Numbered from the stretch's first letter, positions 50,337 to 60,426 are shown. The stretch: DNA of 64,000 bases from Exilibacterium sp. (GCA_028280195.1 JANQMH010000061.1:62001-126000); one strand, 5' to 3'. Program-made: numbers and translations. The notes: a model not told the origin generated them from the letters alone.

Positions 50337-52684
50337 GCCCGTATATTCAAAAGGCCGCCCGCGATCTCGCGGCACAGCCGGGGCGTGCGCTGCTGGTCTG
50401 CCTGGCCATCGCCCTGGGCGCGGCGGCGCTGACGGTTGCGGTCGCCGCGCGTTCGGTACTGCTGCGCGAGATTCCGGCCAGTTTCGACACAGCCGACCCG
50501 CCGGCAGCCGTATTCCGGCTCGAGGACGTGGACGAGCAGCTCCTCGACAGGGTGCGCGCGTTGCCCGGAGTCGTTGACGCGGACGCTCGCCGATTGGTGC
50601 GGGCACGGGTCGAAGTTGCGCCGGCGGACTGGCGGACACTGCTCCTTTTTGGCGTGCGAGACTTTGCCGACCTGCGTGTTTCGTCATTCGAGAAGCTGGC
50701 AGGCCAAGCGTCCCCGGCGCGTGGTGCCGTCCTTGTGGAGCGGTCGGGTCTGCCGGTGCTGGGTGTGGGTATCGGCGATGAGATAGCCGTGCGGGTTCCC
50801 GCAGGCGCGTCCGCAACGCTGCCTGTCCAGGGCATCGTGCACGATCCGGCCCTCGCGCCCGGTTGGCAGGACAACGCGGCTTACGCTTACGCGAGCCGCG
50901 AAACCCTCGCCGATCTTGGACTCGGTAGCCATCTGGACGAGCTTCGCATAACGGTGAACGGCAACCGCTCCGATACGGCTGTTGTGGCCGACGACGTGGC
51001 GGGCTGGCTTTCCCGGAACGGCTACGAGGTCTTCCGTGTCGAAATCCCGCCCCGGCGCCATCCCCATGCCGACCATATGGCGACGATGCTCCTGCTGTTG
51101 AGCGTATTCAGCGGCCTGGCGCTGCTGCTGAGCGGCGCGCTCGCGGCAAGTGTTACGGCGGCACTGCTGGCGCGGCAGGCCCGTCAGATCGGCATCATGA
51201 AGGCGATCGGTGCGCGCTCGCGGGATATCGCCTCGATCTATCTGGCAATGATCGTCGTGCTTGCGTTGCCGGCCACGGCACTGGGTATGGGCGCCGGTCT
51301 GTTCGGCGCGCGGGCCTTTTCGGGTTTCGCCGGCCGGCAGCTCAATCTCGATATTGCCAGCTATGCCGTTGGTGCCCCAACCTTGCTGGCGATCGTTTGC
51401 GCCGGTCTGGCCGTGCCGCTCCTGGCAGCCGCGCTTCCCATCGCCCGCGCCGTGCGCATGCCCGTGCAAAAAGCCCTGCAGAATCCGGGCATCGCAGTGC
51501 CCAGGGCGAAGGGGGATGTGTTACCCCTTGTTGGCCGGCTCGGGCGACCGGCGGTGCTGGCCGTGCGCAACAGCTTTCGCAGACCGGCGCGTCTCTGGCT
51601 GACCCTGTTCGCCCTCGCGCTCGGCGGCGCGGCGCTCATGACTGCCGGGAACGTGCATGTCAGCCTTATCGCGGCGGTTGACCGGTCCCTGGAGCGGCGC
51701 GGTGATAATATCGACATACGGCTCCTGAAACCGGTTAATGCCGCAGGTATTCTGGCCGGCGTCCGCACTATGCCCGGTGTCGCTCACGCCGAGGCCTGGG
51801 GCGGTGCTCTGGTGGCGCTGAGCGCGGGGCAATCCCCGGGCTTGAGCCGCGGCCGATACGGTCTGCTGGCACCGCCGCCGGATACCGCACTGCTCGACGT
51901 GCCGATCGTCGAAGGGCGCTGGCCCGCGTCGGACGCTATCGGAGAATTGGTCGTCAACCGCAACCTCCAGGCCATCGAGCCTGCGCTCGTCGTCGGTGGT
52001 GAAGTACGACTGGCGCTCGGGCAGCGTTCGCTGAGCGCGCGCGTCGTCGGCGTCATTGAAGAAGTGGCCGAGCCGTCTCTCTATACGAATCCAGGTACGT
52101 TTGCAGCGCTGGCGGGCACGGAGGGTCTCGCCGGCGTCATCCGCGTCACCACCGAGCCCGGCGGGGAAGCCCGTCTGGCGAGCGAGATCGAAGAGGTCAT
52201 TGTGGAAGCGGGCTCGATACCGGCGCTGCTGTTCACGCGACCGGCCTTGCGGCAGGCCATGGTGGACCACTTTGCGATTTTGCTCGCGCTGCTATCGGCC
52301 GCTGCGCTGGCAGCGATTGTCGTCGGCGGGCTCAGCCTGGCCGTGTCAATGGGGTTGAACGTGCTCGAGCGGACACGGGAGATTGGTGTCATCCGCGCCA
52401 TCGGCGCCCGTCCGGCGGCGGTGCGCAAGCTGATCCTGATGGAAGGCTATGCCATCGCTTGCGCCAGTGTGTTGCTTGGCGGATTCCTGTCTGTTCCATT
52501 ATCGGCGGCTGTCACCTATATTGTCGGCCATCACGGCCTTCATCTGACGCTGCCCTTGGTCCTCTCGGCAACAGGCGTAATCGTATGGAGCGTGCTGGTC
52601 ATCATATTGACGCTGATCGCCTGTATCGGCTCGGTAAGGCGCGCTATTAAAATGCCGGTTTGCCAGGCCATCGCCTACGGATAA
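50333..52684 (+). CDS. FtsX-like ABC permease (DUF214 type)
   Basis: 783 residues. Two FtsX units: helices around 255-370 (LLLLSVFSGLALLLSGALAA, GIMKAIGARSRDIASIYLAM) and around 640-775 (AILLALLSAAALAAIVVGGL, EIGVIRAIGARPAAVRKLIL). Large periplasmic domains precede each. It works with the ATPase as a lipid-like, peptide or drug exporter; no periplasmic adaptor is adjacent, so MacA-type partnering is not seen. Substrate unknown. Confidence 0.9.
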   Translation: MSPYIQKAARDLAAQPGRALLVCLAIALGAAALTVAVAARSVLLREIPASFDTADPPAAVFRLEDVDEQLLDRVRALPGVVDADARRLVRARVEVAPADWRTLLLFGVRDFADLRVSSFEKLAGQASPARGAVLVERSGLPVLGVGIGDEIAVRVPAGASATLPVQGIVHDPALAPGWQDNAAYAYASRETLADLGLGSHLDELRITVNGNRSDTAVVADDVAGWLSRNGYEVFRVEIPPRRHPHADHMATMLLLLSVFSGLALLLSGALAASVTAALLARQARQIGIMKAIGARSRDIASIYLAMIVVLALPATALGMGAGLFGARAFSGFAGRQLNLDIASYAVGAPTLLAIVCAGLAVPLLAAALPIARAVRMPVQKALQNPGIAVPRAKGDVLPLVGRLGRPAVLAVRNSFRRPARLWLTLFALALGGAALMTAGNVHVSLIAAVDRSLERRGDNIDIRLLKPVNAAGILAGVRTMPGVAHAEAWGGALVALSAGQSPGLSRGRYGLLAPPPDTALLDVPIVEGRWPASDAIGELVVNRNLQAIEPALVVGGEVRLALGQRSLSARVVGVIEEVAEPSLYTNPGTFAALAGTEGLAGVIRVTTEPGGEARLASEIEEVIVEAGSIPALLFTRPALRQAMVDHFAILLALLSAAALAAIVVGGLSLAVSMGLNVLERTREIGVIRAIGARPAAVRKLILMEGYAIACASVLLGGFLSVPLSAAVTYIVGHHGLHLTLPLVLSATGVIVWSVLVIILTLIACIGSVRRAIKMPVCQAIAYG

Positions 52685-52689
52685 CGCCT

Positions 52690-53289
52690 ATGGGAAGAAC
52701 ACGCACTGTTGCAGACGAAGACATCCTCGAGGCGGCCCGCAAGGTGTTTCTCGACCGCGGCCAGCTCGCCACGACGCGCGAGATCGCGGCAACGGCGGGC
52801 ATTTCGCAGGCCGTGCTCTACCAGCGCTTCGGCTCCAAGGACGATCTGTTTTTCGCCGCCATGGCGCCGCCGCCGCCGAACGTCGAAACACTGCTCGGCA
52901 AACCACCGCTGGGGGCTCGGGAAACCGAGTCCTATCTGATCGCACTCGCCGAACGTCTGTTCGAATACTTCGAAACAGTGGCGCCGCTTTTTGTTCAACT
53001 GGCCACCCACACGGCGTTTGACTCGGAACACCTCGCAAACGCGCATCGGCCGGTGGTCGATAGCGGACTGCTGGAGTCGCTCGGCAAGCGGCTCGATCAA
53101 CTGGCCGCCGCGGACTGCGTCCGCGCCGGGGACGGAAACGCCATGGCTCAGCTCCTCATATCGGTGATTCACTCGGAAGCGCTGTCGAGCGTGCTGCTGA
53201 AGACAGCCCCCGACGCAGGTCGCCGGCGCGAGATGATACGGCTGGTCTGGCGTGGCTTGTCTCCGGCTGACACTGGCCAACAACGGTAG
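52690..53289 (+). CDS. TetR-family regulator
   Basis: 199 residues, six bases after the permease. N-terminal TetR helix-turn-helix (ADEDILEAARKVFLDRGQLA, TTREIAATAGISQAVLYQRF, GSKDDLFFAAM) and a variable helical ligand domain. As last gene of the ABC operon it probably controls it through the palindrome before the ATPase gene. Confidence 0.9.
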   Translation: MGRTRTVADEDILEAARKVFLDRGQLATTREIAATAGISQAVLYQRFGSKDDLFFAAMAPPPPNVETLLGKPPLGARETESYLIALAERLFEYFETVAPLFVQLATHTAFDSEHLANAHRPVVDSGLLESLGKRLDQLAAADCVRAGDGNAMAQLLISVIHSEALSSVLLKTAPDAGRRREMIRLVWRGLSPADTGQQR

Positions 53290-53410
53290 GGGCAAGCGCG
53301 TTTTCCAATCGCAAGGCTTGCCGTCTTCGCTCCGCCAGAGTTGTCATTTTGCCAACGCCGGTCTATCAACCGCCGCGTTCGTCCCGGCGGCGGACGAGCG
53401 GCTTGCCGGC

Positions 53411-53755
53411 TCAGACACTGCGTGTAATATCTCTGTTGGCAGGCCAGCACGGATGCAGATCGTCGATCACGTAAGCGTGGCTGTGATGCGGTCCTGCGGC
53501 GATGTGCGGATGGTCAGGCGGCAGGTCGTCATGGCGGTGCGCAATCTCGGCGGGATCGCGATGCGGCCAGAGCGCGACAGCCACCGCAAGTCCGATCAGG
53601 CTGAGCGTGGCGAGTGTGAGTATCGCCGTCACACTGCCACAGGTGCTTTGCAGCCAGCCGGCCAGGGGATAGGTGACCAGCCAGCAGGCATGCGACAGTG
53701 CGAATTGCGCGGCGAACAGATGGCGATAAGTGCGGTTGGACAGGACGCTGAGCAT
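53411..53755 (-). pseudogene. MFS transporter gene reduced to its two ends
   Basis: 114 codons. The first 17 (MLSVLSNRTYRHLFAAQ) are the usual N-terminus of an MFS exporter of about 400 residues. They continue directly into FALSHACWLVTYPLAGWLQS and a His-rich C-terminus (HRHDDLPPDHPHIAAGPHHS, IDDLHPCWP) normally near the end of such proteins. About ten membrane helices are missing, so an internal in-frame deletion is inferred. It lies 23 bases past the His-rich gene at the end of the metal-efflux operon. Confidence 0.6.
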
Positions 53756-53778
53756 GGCGGGTTGCAGCAGCTTTTACG

Positions 53779-54417
53779 CTACGGCCGTACCACCACGGTG
53801 AATGGCGCGATGATCTCCCGCCCGTCATGTTTTGTTCGAAGAAACAGGCGATGTACGCCGGCTTGATCGAATACCAGAGTGAAATCGAGATTCGATCCGC
53901 GGCGCCCGCTTTCGTCCTCGTGCTTCGCACCACTGAGTTGGGCGTGCGTCATCTCTGTGGCGCCGCGGTTGAACGCCACAAGATGCGCATGGGCGCCCAT
54001 CTGTGGTTCAAGCTCATCGATTGGTGTGCCGGAGGTGTCGATGACGCATATCCGCAGATCCTGAGATTCGTCTGCTTTGAGATCGGCACGCTTCGACAGC
54101 GCGAAGCGCAAGCCGTTCGCTTCGGCTTCGAGCACCTCGCGGGGTGCAATGGCTGGCGCCGCCGCCTCCCCAACCGTGAGCCACGATACGGCGTAGTGTG
54201 CAGTGCGGGCGTCATGCGCATGATGATCGCGGTGCCGATGCACATGCTCGTCCGCGTGCCCATCACCGTGACTGTGGTCGGCGTGAGCATCAGCATGGCC
54301 ATGGGGAACATCGTGATCGCGATGCCCGCCCGTGACCGTACCGAAGTGCGGGCTGTCTTCGGCGATGTTGGTCATGTTAGCGATGGTGGTTGTCACGCCT
54401 CTATCCTTCTGAATCAT
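53779..54417 (-). CDS. His-rich probable metal-binding protein
   Basis: 212 residues, four-base overlap with the RND pump gene. Residues about 30-70 are very His/Asp-rich (HGHADAHADHSHGDGHADEH), a metal-loading segment. The C-terminal about 110 residues form an Ig-like domain (LRFALSKRADLKADESQDLR, MGAHAHLVAFNRGATEMTHA, VHRLFLRTKHDGREI) like those of copper/metal-handling proteins. No signal peptide is obvious. It probably binds the cation handled by the pump. Confidence 0.7.
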   Translation of the reverse strand: MIQKDRGVTTTIANMTNIAEDSPHFGTVTGGHRDHDVPHGHADAHADHSHGDGHADEHVHRHRDHHAHDARTAHYAVSWLTVGEAAAPAIAPREVLEAEANGLRFALSKRADLKADESQDLRICVIDTSGTPIDELEPQMGAHAHLVAFNRGATEMTHAQLSGAKHEDESGRRGSNLDFTLVFDQAGVHRLFLRTKHDGREIIAPFTVVVRP

Positions 54418-57400
54418 GCAGCCGCTGTTGCGGCGGCGGATTGTTGGGCAATGCTGTCGGCGGCGCGACCAAATCGCCGGTAGACGGCAGGCAGCACGAT
54501 CATGTTGAGCACGGTGGAGCTTAGCAGACCGAGTAAGATCACCACCGCCATCGGGGACTGGATCTCGCTGCCGGGCTCCCCGCCGCGCAAGGCCAGGGGG
54601 ATCAACGCCAGCGCGGTTGCCAGCGCCGTCATCAGGATCGGGATCAGGCGCTCCATGGCCCCGCGACGCACGGCGGCGTCGAAATTCGTCTCTTCTCCAC
54701 TGTCGAGCAGGTAGCGGATGTGCGCGACCAGCATCACGCCGTTGCGGGTGGCGATGCCGAAGAGGGTGATGAAGCCGATGATCGAGGCTACCGACAATAC
54801 CCCTCCCGACACGAATACGCCCGCCACGCCGCCGATCAAGGCCAGCGGCAGATTGAGCATGACGATGGCGGCATCGCGCGCCGAATGAAACGCCATGTAG
54901 AGCAGCAGAAACACTGCTGCTATTACGGCCACGGAAAACAACGCCAGCCGGTTTGAGGCCTCCGTCGCGCTTTCGAACTGACCGCCGTATTCGACACTGT
55001 AACCGGCCGGGAGCGTCACATTAGCGGTGACATTCGCCTGGATCTCGTTGACCACGCTCAGCAGGTCGCGGTCGGCGACGTTGGCCATCACGACGATTTT
55101 GCGCTGCACGTTCTCGCGGCTGATGGTGTTGGGCCCCCGGTCGCGGCGGATGTCCGCCAGCGCTTTGAGGGGGACCTGCGCGCCGCTGGCGGTGGTGAAG
55201 CGGGTATCGCCCACGGCTTCGAGATCCTCGCGTGTGGCGGAGGGATAGCGCACCACCAGATCGAAAGCGGCCTGGCCGTCCAGAATGGCGGACACTGCTG
55301 TACCGGCGAAGGCCGCTTCGATAGCCTCGGCGACGTCGCCAACCTGCAGGCCGTAGCGGGCGATGACCTCGCGGCGGAAATCGACCGCGAGCACAGGCAC
55401 ATAACCCTGCCGCTCCACCGACAGATCGACGACGCCCGCGACCGGCTCCATCTGCGCGCGGATTCGTTCGGCTACCCGGCGCAATTCATCCAGCTTCGGG
55501 CCGAATACTTTCACTGCGATATTGGCCCGCGTGCCCGACAGCATATGATCGATTCGGTGTGAAATGGGTTGTCCAATGGTGATGTTCATGCCCGGCACGC
55601 CGGCGAGCGACGCTCTGAGGTCATCCAGGAACGCTTCCTTGGACCGGTCCTGCATGCGCAAGGCAACTTCGATCTCCGAAGCGCTGACCGCCTGGGCGTG
55701 TTCGTCGAGTTCGGCCCGGCCCGTGCGCCGGGAGGTGGACACGACCTCGGGATGGGACAGGAGGATCTCCTCCACCACGCCGCCGAGGGCATCCGATTGC
55801 GCCAGTGATGTTCCGGGCAGGGTCGCGGCGCTTACGGTGAGACTGCCTTCATTGAAATCGGGCAGGAAAGAGCGCCCCGCCATGCTCAGCGCGATCACCG
55901 CGGCGATGACACTGGCGCCGAAAATCGCGCTCAGCATGGCCCAGCGCCTGATCGTCAGGTCGAGAACCGGCGCAAAGGCGGCCTTGATGGTGCGATTGAG
56001 CCAGGACTCGCGGGCGCGGGCTACCGCTTTCGAACGCGGCAGCAGGATTGCGGCCAGTGCCGGCGTGACTGTGATCGCCACCAGTGTCGAAGCGGTGAGC
56101 GCCGCAATATAAGCGAGGCCCAGGGGCTCGAGCAGGCGCCCCTCTACCCCCGAAAGGAAAAACAGCGGCAGGAACACCAGTATGATGATCAGTGTGGAGA
56201 ACACGATGACCCCCTGTATCTCATGTGTCGCAGCGCCGACGATCTCGAGCAGCGGCGCCGGCGTGTCCTTTTCGCCGTTCTCCCGCAGGCGGCGAACGAC
56301 GTTCTCCACGACCACGATGGCGTCGTCGACCAGTGCGCCGAGGGCGATGGCCATCCCGCCGAGGGTCATGGTATTGATGCTGGCGCCCATGGCCTTGAGG
56401 ATCAGCACCGTGACCACCAGCGATAGCGGGATTGCCAGCAGGGAAATCAGCGTGGCGCGCCCGCTCACCAGAAACGCGAACACGATCACGACGATCAGAA
56501 TGGCGCCGTCGCGCAGCGCGGCGCGCACATTGTCAATGGCCACGGAGATGAAATCGGCCTGGCGGAACAGCCTGGTTTCGATGCGCATGCCGTCCGGCAG
56601 GCCCGCTTGCACTTCCGCCATCACCGCATCGAGCTCACGGGTAAGAGACAGCGTATTGGCTGCAGGCTGTTTTTGAATGCTGAGAATGACGGCCGTTTGC
56701 CCATTGTACGCGCCGGTGCCACGCTTGAGCGCCGGACCGACGCTCACCTCCGCGATGTCGCGCAACAGGACGGGTATGCCTTCGCGTTCGGCAACCCGGG
56801 TCAGGGCGATATGATCGATCGAGCGCGCTCGCCCCAGACCACGGATGAGATACTCCTGCCCGCCCTGCTCGACAAAGCCGGCGGAGGAGTTCTTGTTGGT
56901 GTCGCGGACTGCATCGAGCACCTCCTCGAAGGTCAGCCCGTAAAGCGAAAGGCGCTCGGGTTGCACCGTGACCTGATACTGCTTGGTGTCGCCCCCGATG
57001 GGTATCACCTGGGCGACGCCGCCGACGGCCAGCAATCGCCGGCGCAGGGTCCAGTCCGCAACGGTCTTGAGTTCCATGGCATCGTGCCGGTCCGACGCCA
57101 GCGCGATAAACATGATCTCACCCATGATGGAGGCCACCGGCGCCAGCGCTGGCTGGGGGATGTCCGCCGGTAACTGCTCGCGCACCAGCTGGAGCTTTTC
57201 CGATACGATCTGGCGCGCGCGATAAATGTCCGTGCCCCACTCGAAGTCCACCCAGATGATTGCGCTGCCGACGGCGGTGGAGGAACGGATCCGGCGCACG
57301 CCGGTCGCACCGTTCAGGGCGGTCTCGACAGGAAAGGTGATGAGCGTCTCGACTTCCTCCGGCGCCATGCCATGGGCTTCGGCGACGACGGAGACTGTGG

Positions 57401-57533
57401 GTGCGGTGAGATCGGGAAACACGTCGACCGGCATTCGCGTGGCTTCCAGCGTTCCCCAGATCAACAGGCCCGCAGCCGCAACCAAAACGAAGAGGCGATT
57501 CGCCAGCGACCAATTGATGGTTTGGGTGATCAT
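54414..57533 (-). CDS. Heavy-metal RND efflux pump, CzcA/CusA family
   Basis: 1039 residues with the RND layout of twelve helices and two large periplasmic loops. N-terminal LFVLVAAAGLLIWGTLEATR, the HAE/HME helix-4 motif GALVDDAIVVVENVVRRLRE, and LILVFLPLFFLSGVEGRLLE are present. The helix-4 motif differs from both CzcA (DGA) and CusA (DAAIVMIEN), so the metal is not assigned; a group HME3-like divalent-cation pump is possible. With the adaptor and TolC genes it forms a tripartite pump. Confidence 0.92.
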   Translation of the reverse strand: MITQTINWSLANRLFVLVAAAGLLIWGTLEATRMPVDVFPDLTAPTVSVVAEAHGMAPEEVETLITFPVETALNGATGVRRIRSSTAVGSAIIWVDFEWGTDIYRARQIVSEKLQLVREQLPADIPQPALAPVASIMGEIMFIALASDRHDAMELKTVADWTLRRRLLAVGGVAQVIPIGGDTKQYQVTVQPERLSLYGLTFEEVLDAVRDTNKNSSAGFVEQGGQEYLIRGLGRARSIDHIALTRVAEREGIPVLLRDIAEVSVGPALKRGTGAYNGQTAVILSIQKQPAANTLSLTRELDAVMAEVQAGLPDGMRIETRLFRQADFISVAIDNVRAALRDGAILIVVIVFAFLVSGRATLISLLAIPLSLVVTVLILKAMGASINTMTLGGMAIALGALVDDAIVVVENVVRRLRENGEKDTPAPLLEIVGAATHEIQGVIVFSTLIIILVFLPLFFLSGVEGRLLEPLGLAYIAALTASTLVAITVTPALAAILLPRSKAVARARESWLNRTIKAAFAPVLDLTIRRWAMLSAIFGASVIAAVIALSMAGRSFLPDFNEGSLTVSAATLPGTSLAQSDALGGVVEEILLSHPEVVSTSRRTGRAELDEHAQAVSASEIEVALRMQDRSKEAFLDDLRASLAGVPGMNITIGQPISHRIDHMLSGTRANIAVKVFGPKLDELRRVAERIRAQMEPVAGVVDLSVERQGYVPVLAVDFRREVIARYGLQVGDVAEAIEAAFAGTAVSAILDGQAAFDLVVRYPSATREDLEAVGDTRFTTASGAQVPLKALADIRRDRGPNTISRENVQRKIVVMANVADRDLLSVVNEIQANVTANVTLPAGYSVEYGGQFESATEASNRLALFSVAVIAAVFLLLYMAFHSARDAAIVMLNLPLALIGGVAGVFVSGGVLSVASIIGFITLFGIATRNGVMLVAHIRYLLDSGEETNFDAAVRRGAMERLIPILMTALATALALIPLALRGGEPGSEIQSPMAVVILLGLLSSTVLNMIVLPAVYRRFGRAADSIAQQSAAATAAA

Positions 57534-57545
57534 CTTCCTGCCCCT

Positions 57546-59153
57546 TCAGTGTGCATGGCCATGGCCGATTTCGGCTGTTCCGCCGGCGGCGAGATGCACG
57601 AGATAGGCACCGCGAGACACGACGCGCTCGCCAACCTCCACACCGTCTGTAATGCCGACGACATCGGCGTCGCGCACGGCGATGCGCACGACCCGGCGTT
57701 CCCAGTGCTCCGCGTCCGCCATCACGAACACCACCGGCTGGCCGGCATCGTCGACAACGGCGGAGGCGGGAACCGCCGGCAGGGTCATGGCCGGCCCGGT
57801 ACGCACACGCGCCTGGACGCTCATGCCGGCGCGGAACGCGTTGGCCGGGTTGGTGAACTCGAACACCACTGGAACTGTGCGCTTGACGGGATCGACCGCG
57901 GCGCCGGCGGCAACCAAACGACCATCGGCTGCAGCAGTGTCAAACAGATGATCGCTGCCAGCCGCATGGAACCATGCACTGCTAGGCAGGCCCAACCCCA
58001 CCGCGTCGATCTCGGCGACGTCTGCCTGCAGGCGCAGCGTCGAGGCGTCCACAATCCGAAACAGGGGCGCGCCGGCATTCACATAGGCGCCGACGCCGAC
58101 GGCAATGTGGGCGATGCGCCCGGCAACGGGCGAGCGGATGGCCACGCCGGTTCTGCCCGCCGCGTCCCCGGAAATGGGTGTGAGCCGGGCATTGGCGGCC
58201 TGCAGTTGCGCGCGCGCGGTGCGTTCTGCCGCCCGGGCCTGTTCCAGGCGGCGTGCGGACACGGCGCCGTCGGCCAGCAGTCGCTCGACGCGCCCGCGGT
58301 CGGGTTGGGCGGCGTCGAGCGCGGCCTGCGCGGCCTCGGCTGCCGCCACAATGCCGGCGTAGTCCTGCTCGCCGCCGAGGCGCGGGGCCAGGCGCGCCAG
58401 AATCTGACCCCGCTCGACCGCATCGCCGATATCCGCAAAGCGCTCGCCTTCGGCGAGGAGAATACCGTCGGCCGGCGCCGGCAGCGTGGCGTCGCCGCCG
58501 GGTGCCGGGGTCAATATCGCCGGTGCGGCAACCGAGGCGGACAATGTGCGCTGCTCTACCTCGGCGGTGGCGAAATCCACGCGCCACTGCTGTTCTTTCA
58601 GAAAGGGGATGAGGCCGGCATCGTCTTCGTCTTGCGGCAAGGACGCGTCCGCCTCCGCGGCTGTGGCGAACACCTGATAAGTTCCAACATCGTGAAAGGC
58701 GATGACATCGCCGGTGTAAAGCTCAAACGTCAGTCGACGGCCGGCGCCGGCATGGCCCGGGATTGCGACGGGGCGGAAGATGCCGGGTATGCCGGACGGC
58801 CGGGCCGTGAACACCTCTTCCGGTGCGCCGCCGCCGGCAAGGCGCACGACCAGCTCGCCTGCGGCGATCGGCTCGAAGCTGTCAAGTCGCGTCAAGTGCG
58901 CGGCAAACTCCGATGCACGTCCGACGGCCAGCGGAGGAAATTCCACAAACAGCTCCGTGGCTTCGGAGAAATCCGTGATCACCACCCCGCCGCCGTGCCC
59001 ATGATCATCGCCTGAAGCACCATCATCGTGATGGTCATGCGCATCATCGCCATGGCGATGACCGCCCGATTCATGGTCGTGGCCGTGCATCCTGTCGCAC
59101 GCAGCGATGCTCCAGAGAAGACCGACGAGAAGCAGTATCCGAAAGGGGGTCAT
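57546..59153 (-). CDS. His-rich RND periplasmic adaptor, lipoprotein
   Basis: 535 residues. Lipoprotein signal (LLWSIAAC, Cys19) and a His/Asp-rich segment (MHGHDHESGGHRHGDDAHDH) that likely binds metal. From about 210 the CzcB-like adaptor: AEVEQRTLSASVAAPAI, the lipoyl half PADGILLAEGERFADIGDAV, a helical hairpin (AAAEAAQAALDAAQPDRGRV) and the closing ATRSPVAGRI-like GVAIRSPVAGRIAHIAVGVG. Twelve bases before the pump gene. Confidence 0.9.
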   Translation of the reverse strand: MTPFRILLLVGLLWSIAACDRMHGHDHESGGHRHGDDAHDHHDDGASGDDHGHGGGVVITDFSEATELFVEFPPLAVGRASEFAAHLTRLDSFEPIAAGELVVRLAGGGAPEEVFTARPSGIPGIFRPVAIPGHAGAGRRLTFELYTGDVIAFHDVGTYQVFATAAEADASLPQDEDDAGLIPFLKEQQWRVDFATAEVEQRTLSASVAAPAILTPAPGGDATLPAPADGILLAEGERFADIGDAVERGQILARLAPRLGGEQDYAGIVAAAEAAQAALDAAQPDRGRVERLLADGAVSARRLEQARAAERTARAQLQAANARLTPISGDAAGRTGVAIRSPVAGRIAHIAVGVGAYVNAGAPLFRIVDASTLRLQADVAEIDAVGLGLPSSAWFHAAGSDHLFDTAAADGRLVAAGAAVDPVKRTVPVVFEFTNPANAFRAGMSVQARVRTGPAMTLPAVPASAVVDDAGQPVVFVMADAEHWERRVVRIAVRDADVVGITDGVEVGERVVSRGAYLVHLAAGGTAEIGHGHAH

Positions 59154-60421
59154 GGGGTATTCTCCGGTACCAGGGTGTACAGCGCCGTGTGAGCGGCGCG
59201 GGCGTTGCGTTGTAATTGAATCGCGCGCAGTTGGGTGTCGCGGGCAGCGCGCAGCGCGTCGGTCGCCTCGAGCACGGTAATTTCCCCGCCCGCATAGGCG
59301 GACCCTGAGATGCGCAGGAATGCCTCGGACGCCGCGCGGGCGCTCTGGTCATAGTCGAGCGCAACCTCGCGCAGCGCTCTCGTCCGGTACGCCAACGCCG
59401 CCACGTCCGCGGCAGTTTGGTCGCGCGCCAATCGATAGCGCGCCGTCGCGCGGGAGGCTTCGGCCGCGCGGCTCAGCCTTTCGCCCTGATTGCGGTCGAA
59501 CAGCGGTAGCGGCACGGAGAAGCTGACGATAAAGCCGGTTTCATCGGCCGTGCCGCCGCCAACCGAGCGGACGCCGCCGCCCAGCGTGACGTCCGGCGCG
59601 ATGCGGCCGGCGGCGCGCGCCCGCAGCTGCGATGCATCGGCCTGCGCCGCAAGCGCCTGCAGCCGCGGCGTCCGCTGTGCGCGCAGCAGAAGCGCTTCGA
59701 CCGGTTCGGTCTCGGGCGGTGCGAGAACGCCGGCGACGGTTGCGCTGGCCTCGAGGGTCTCAGCGCCGATGAGCGCGCCCAGAGCCTGGCGCGCAGCGAA
59801 GGCTTCGGCACGCGTTTCCGCCAGCATCACAGGGGCCAAAGCCGTTTCCTGGCGGACGCGTTCGAGATCGTAACGCGATGCATCGCCTTCACGTTGGCGT
59901 GCGGTGGTAGCGTCGTGCAGCGTCACTGCCGCATTTTGGTGGCGCTCGGCGACGGCGACGCGAAGATCCGCCGCCAGCACGTCATAAAACCGCGACAGCG
60001 CTTTGGCTCGAAGGATCGCCTCTGCATCGGTCTGTCCGAACTCAGCGGCCGATACACGTGCATCGGCCGCCTGCCGCTCGAGCCGGCGGCGGCCTGAGAC
60101 ATCGAATGTGCGTTCGAGGCGCACAAAGGTCTCATACCCTTCGCTGCGGAACCCGTCCGTTCCTTCCCGTTCAACCTGGAGAACGGGATTGCGCCAGGTG
60201 CGCGCCGAGACTTGATCGCCGCGCGCGGCCTCCAGGTCCGCAGCGATCACAGCAGCGTTCTCCGGTCGCGATAGCGCCAGGCGCCCCACGTCGTCCGCGG
60301 TCAGGGCTTGGGCCACGGCGAGCGGCGGCGCGGCCAGCGCCAAGGCCAATACAGTGCTTAGCACAAAAAGCCGATCGACAATCGGTTTTTTGTGCGTAGG
60401 AAAGTACTCTGACGACGCCAT
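59150..60421 (-). CDS. TolC-family outer-membrane channel, CzcC-like
   Basis: 423 residues, overlapping the adaptor gene by four bases. Two outer-membrane-factor repeats: LALSRPENAAVIAADLEAAR, NPVLQVEREGTDGFRSEGYE, VSFSVPLPLFDRNQGERLSR, YAGGEITVLEATDALRAARD. The first 20 residues (MASSEYFPTHKKPIVDRLFV) look atypical and are partly encoded by a palindromic element, so the original start may be the GTG at about 60364 that begins a normal signal peptide. Confidence 0.85.
   Translation of the reverse strand: MASSEYFPTHKKPIVDRLFVLSTVLALALAAPPLAVAQALTADDVGRLALSRPENAAVIAADLEAARGDQVSARTWRNPVLQVEREGTDGFRSEGYETFVRLERTFDVSGRRRLERQAADARVSAAEFGQTDAEAILRAKALSRFYDVLAADLRVAVAERHQNAAVTLHDATTARQREGDASRYDLERVRQETALAPVMLAETRAEAFAARQALGALIGAETLEASATVAGVLAPPETEPVEALLLRAQRTPRLQALAAQADASQLRARAAGRIAPDVTLGGGVRSVGGGTADETGFIVSFSVPLPLFDRNQGERLSRAAEASRATARYRLARDQTAADVAALAYRTRALREVALDYDQSARAASEAFLRISGSAYAGGEITVLEATDALRAARDTQLRAIQLQRNARAAHTALYTLVPENTP
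60361..60396. repeat. 36-bp palindromic element, copy 1 (inside czcC start)
   Basis: GCACAAAAAGCCGATCGACA followed by ATCGGTTTTTTGTGCG is close to the copy at 60825-60860. It encodes part of the unusual N-terminus of the channel protein, as if the gene start was rearranged by the element. Confidence 0.55.
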
Positions 60422-60426
60422 AACGA

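Noticed and set aside
57372..59015. A 547-codon open frame on the plus strand opposite the RND adaptor
   Set aside because: It is an artefact of high GC; the minus-strand frame has lipoprotein, His-rich and adaptor motifs.
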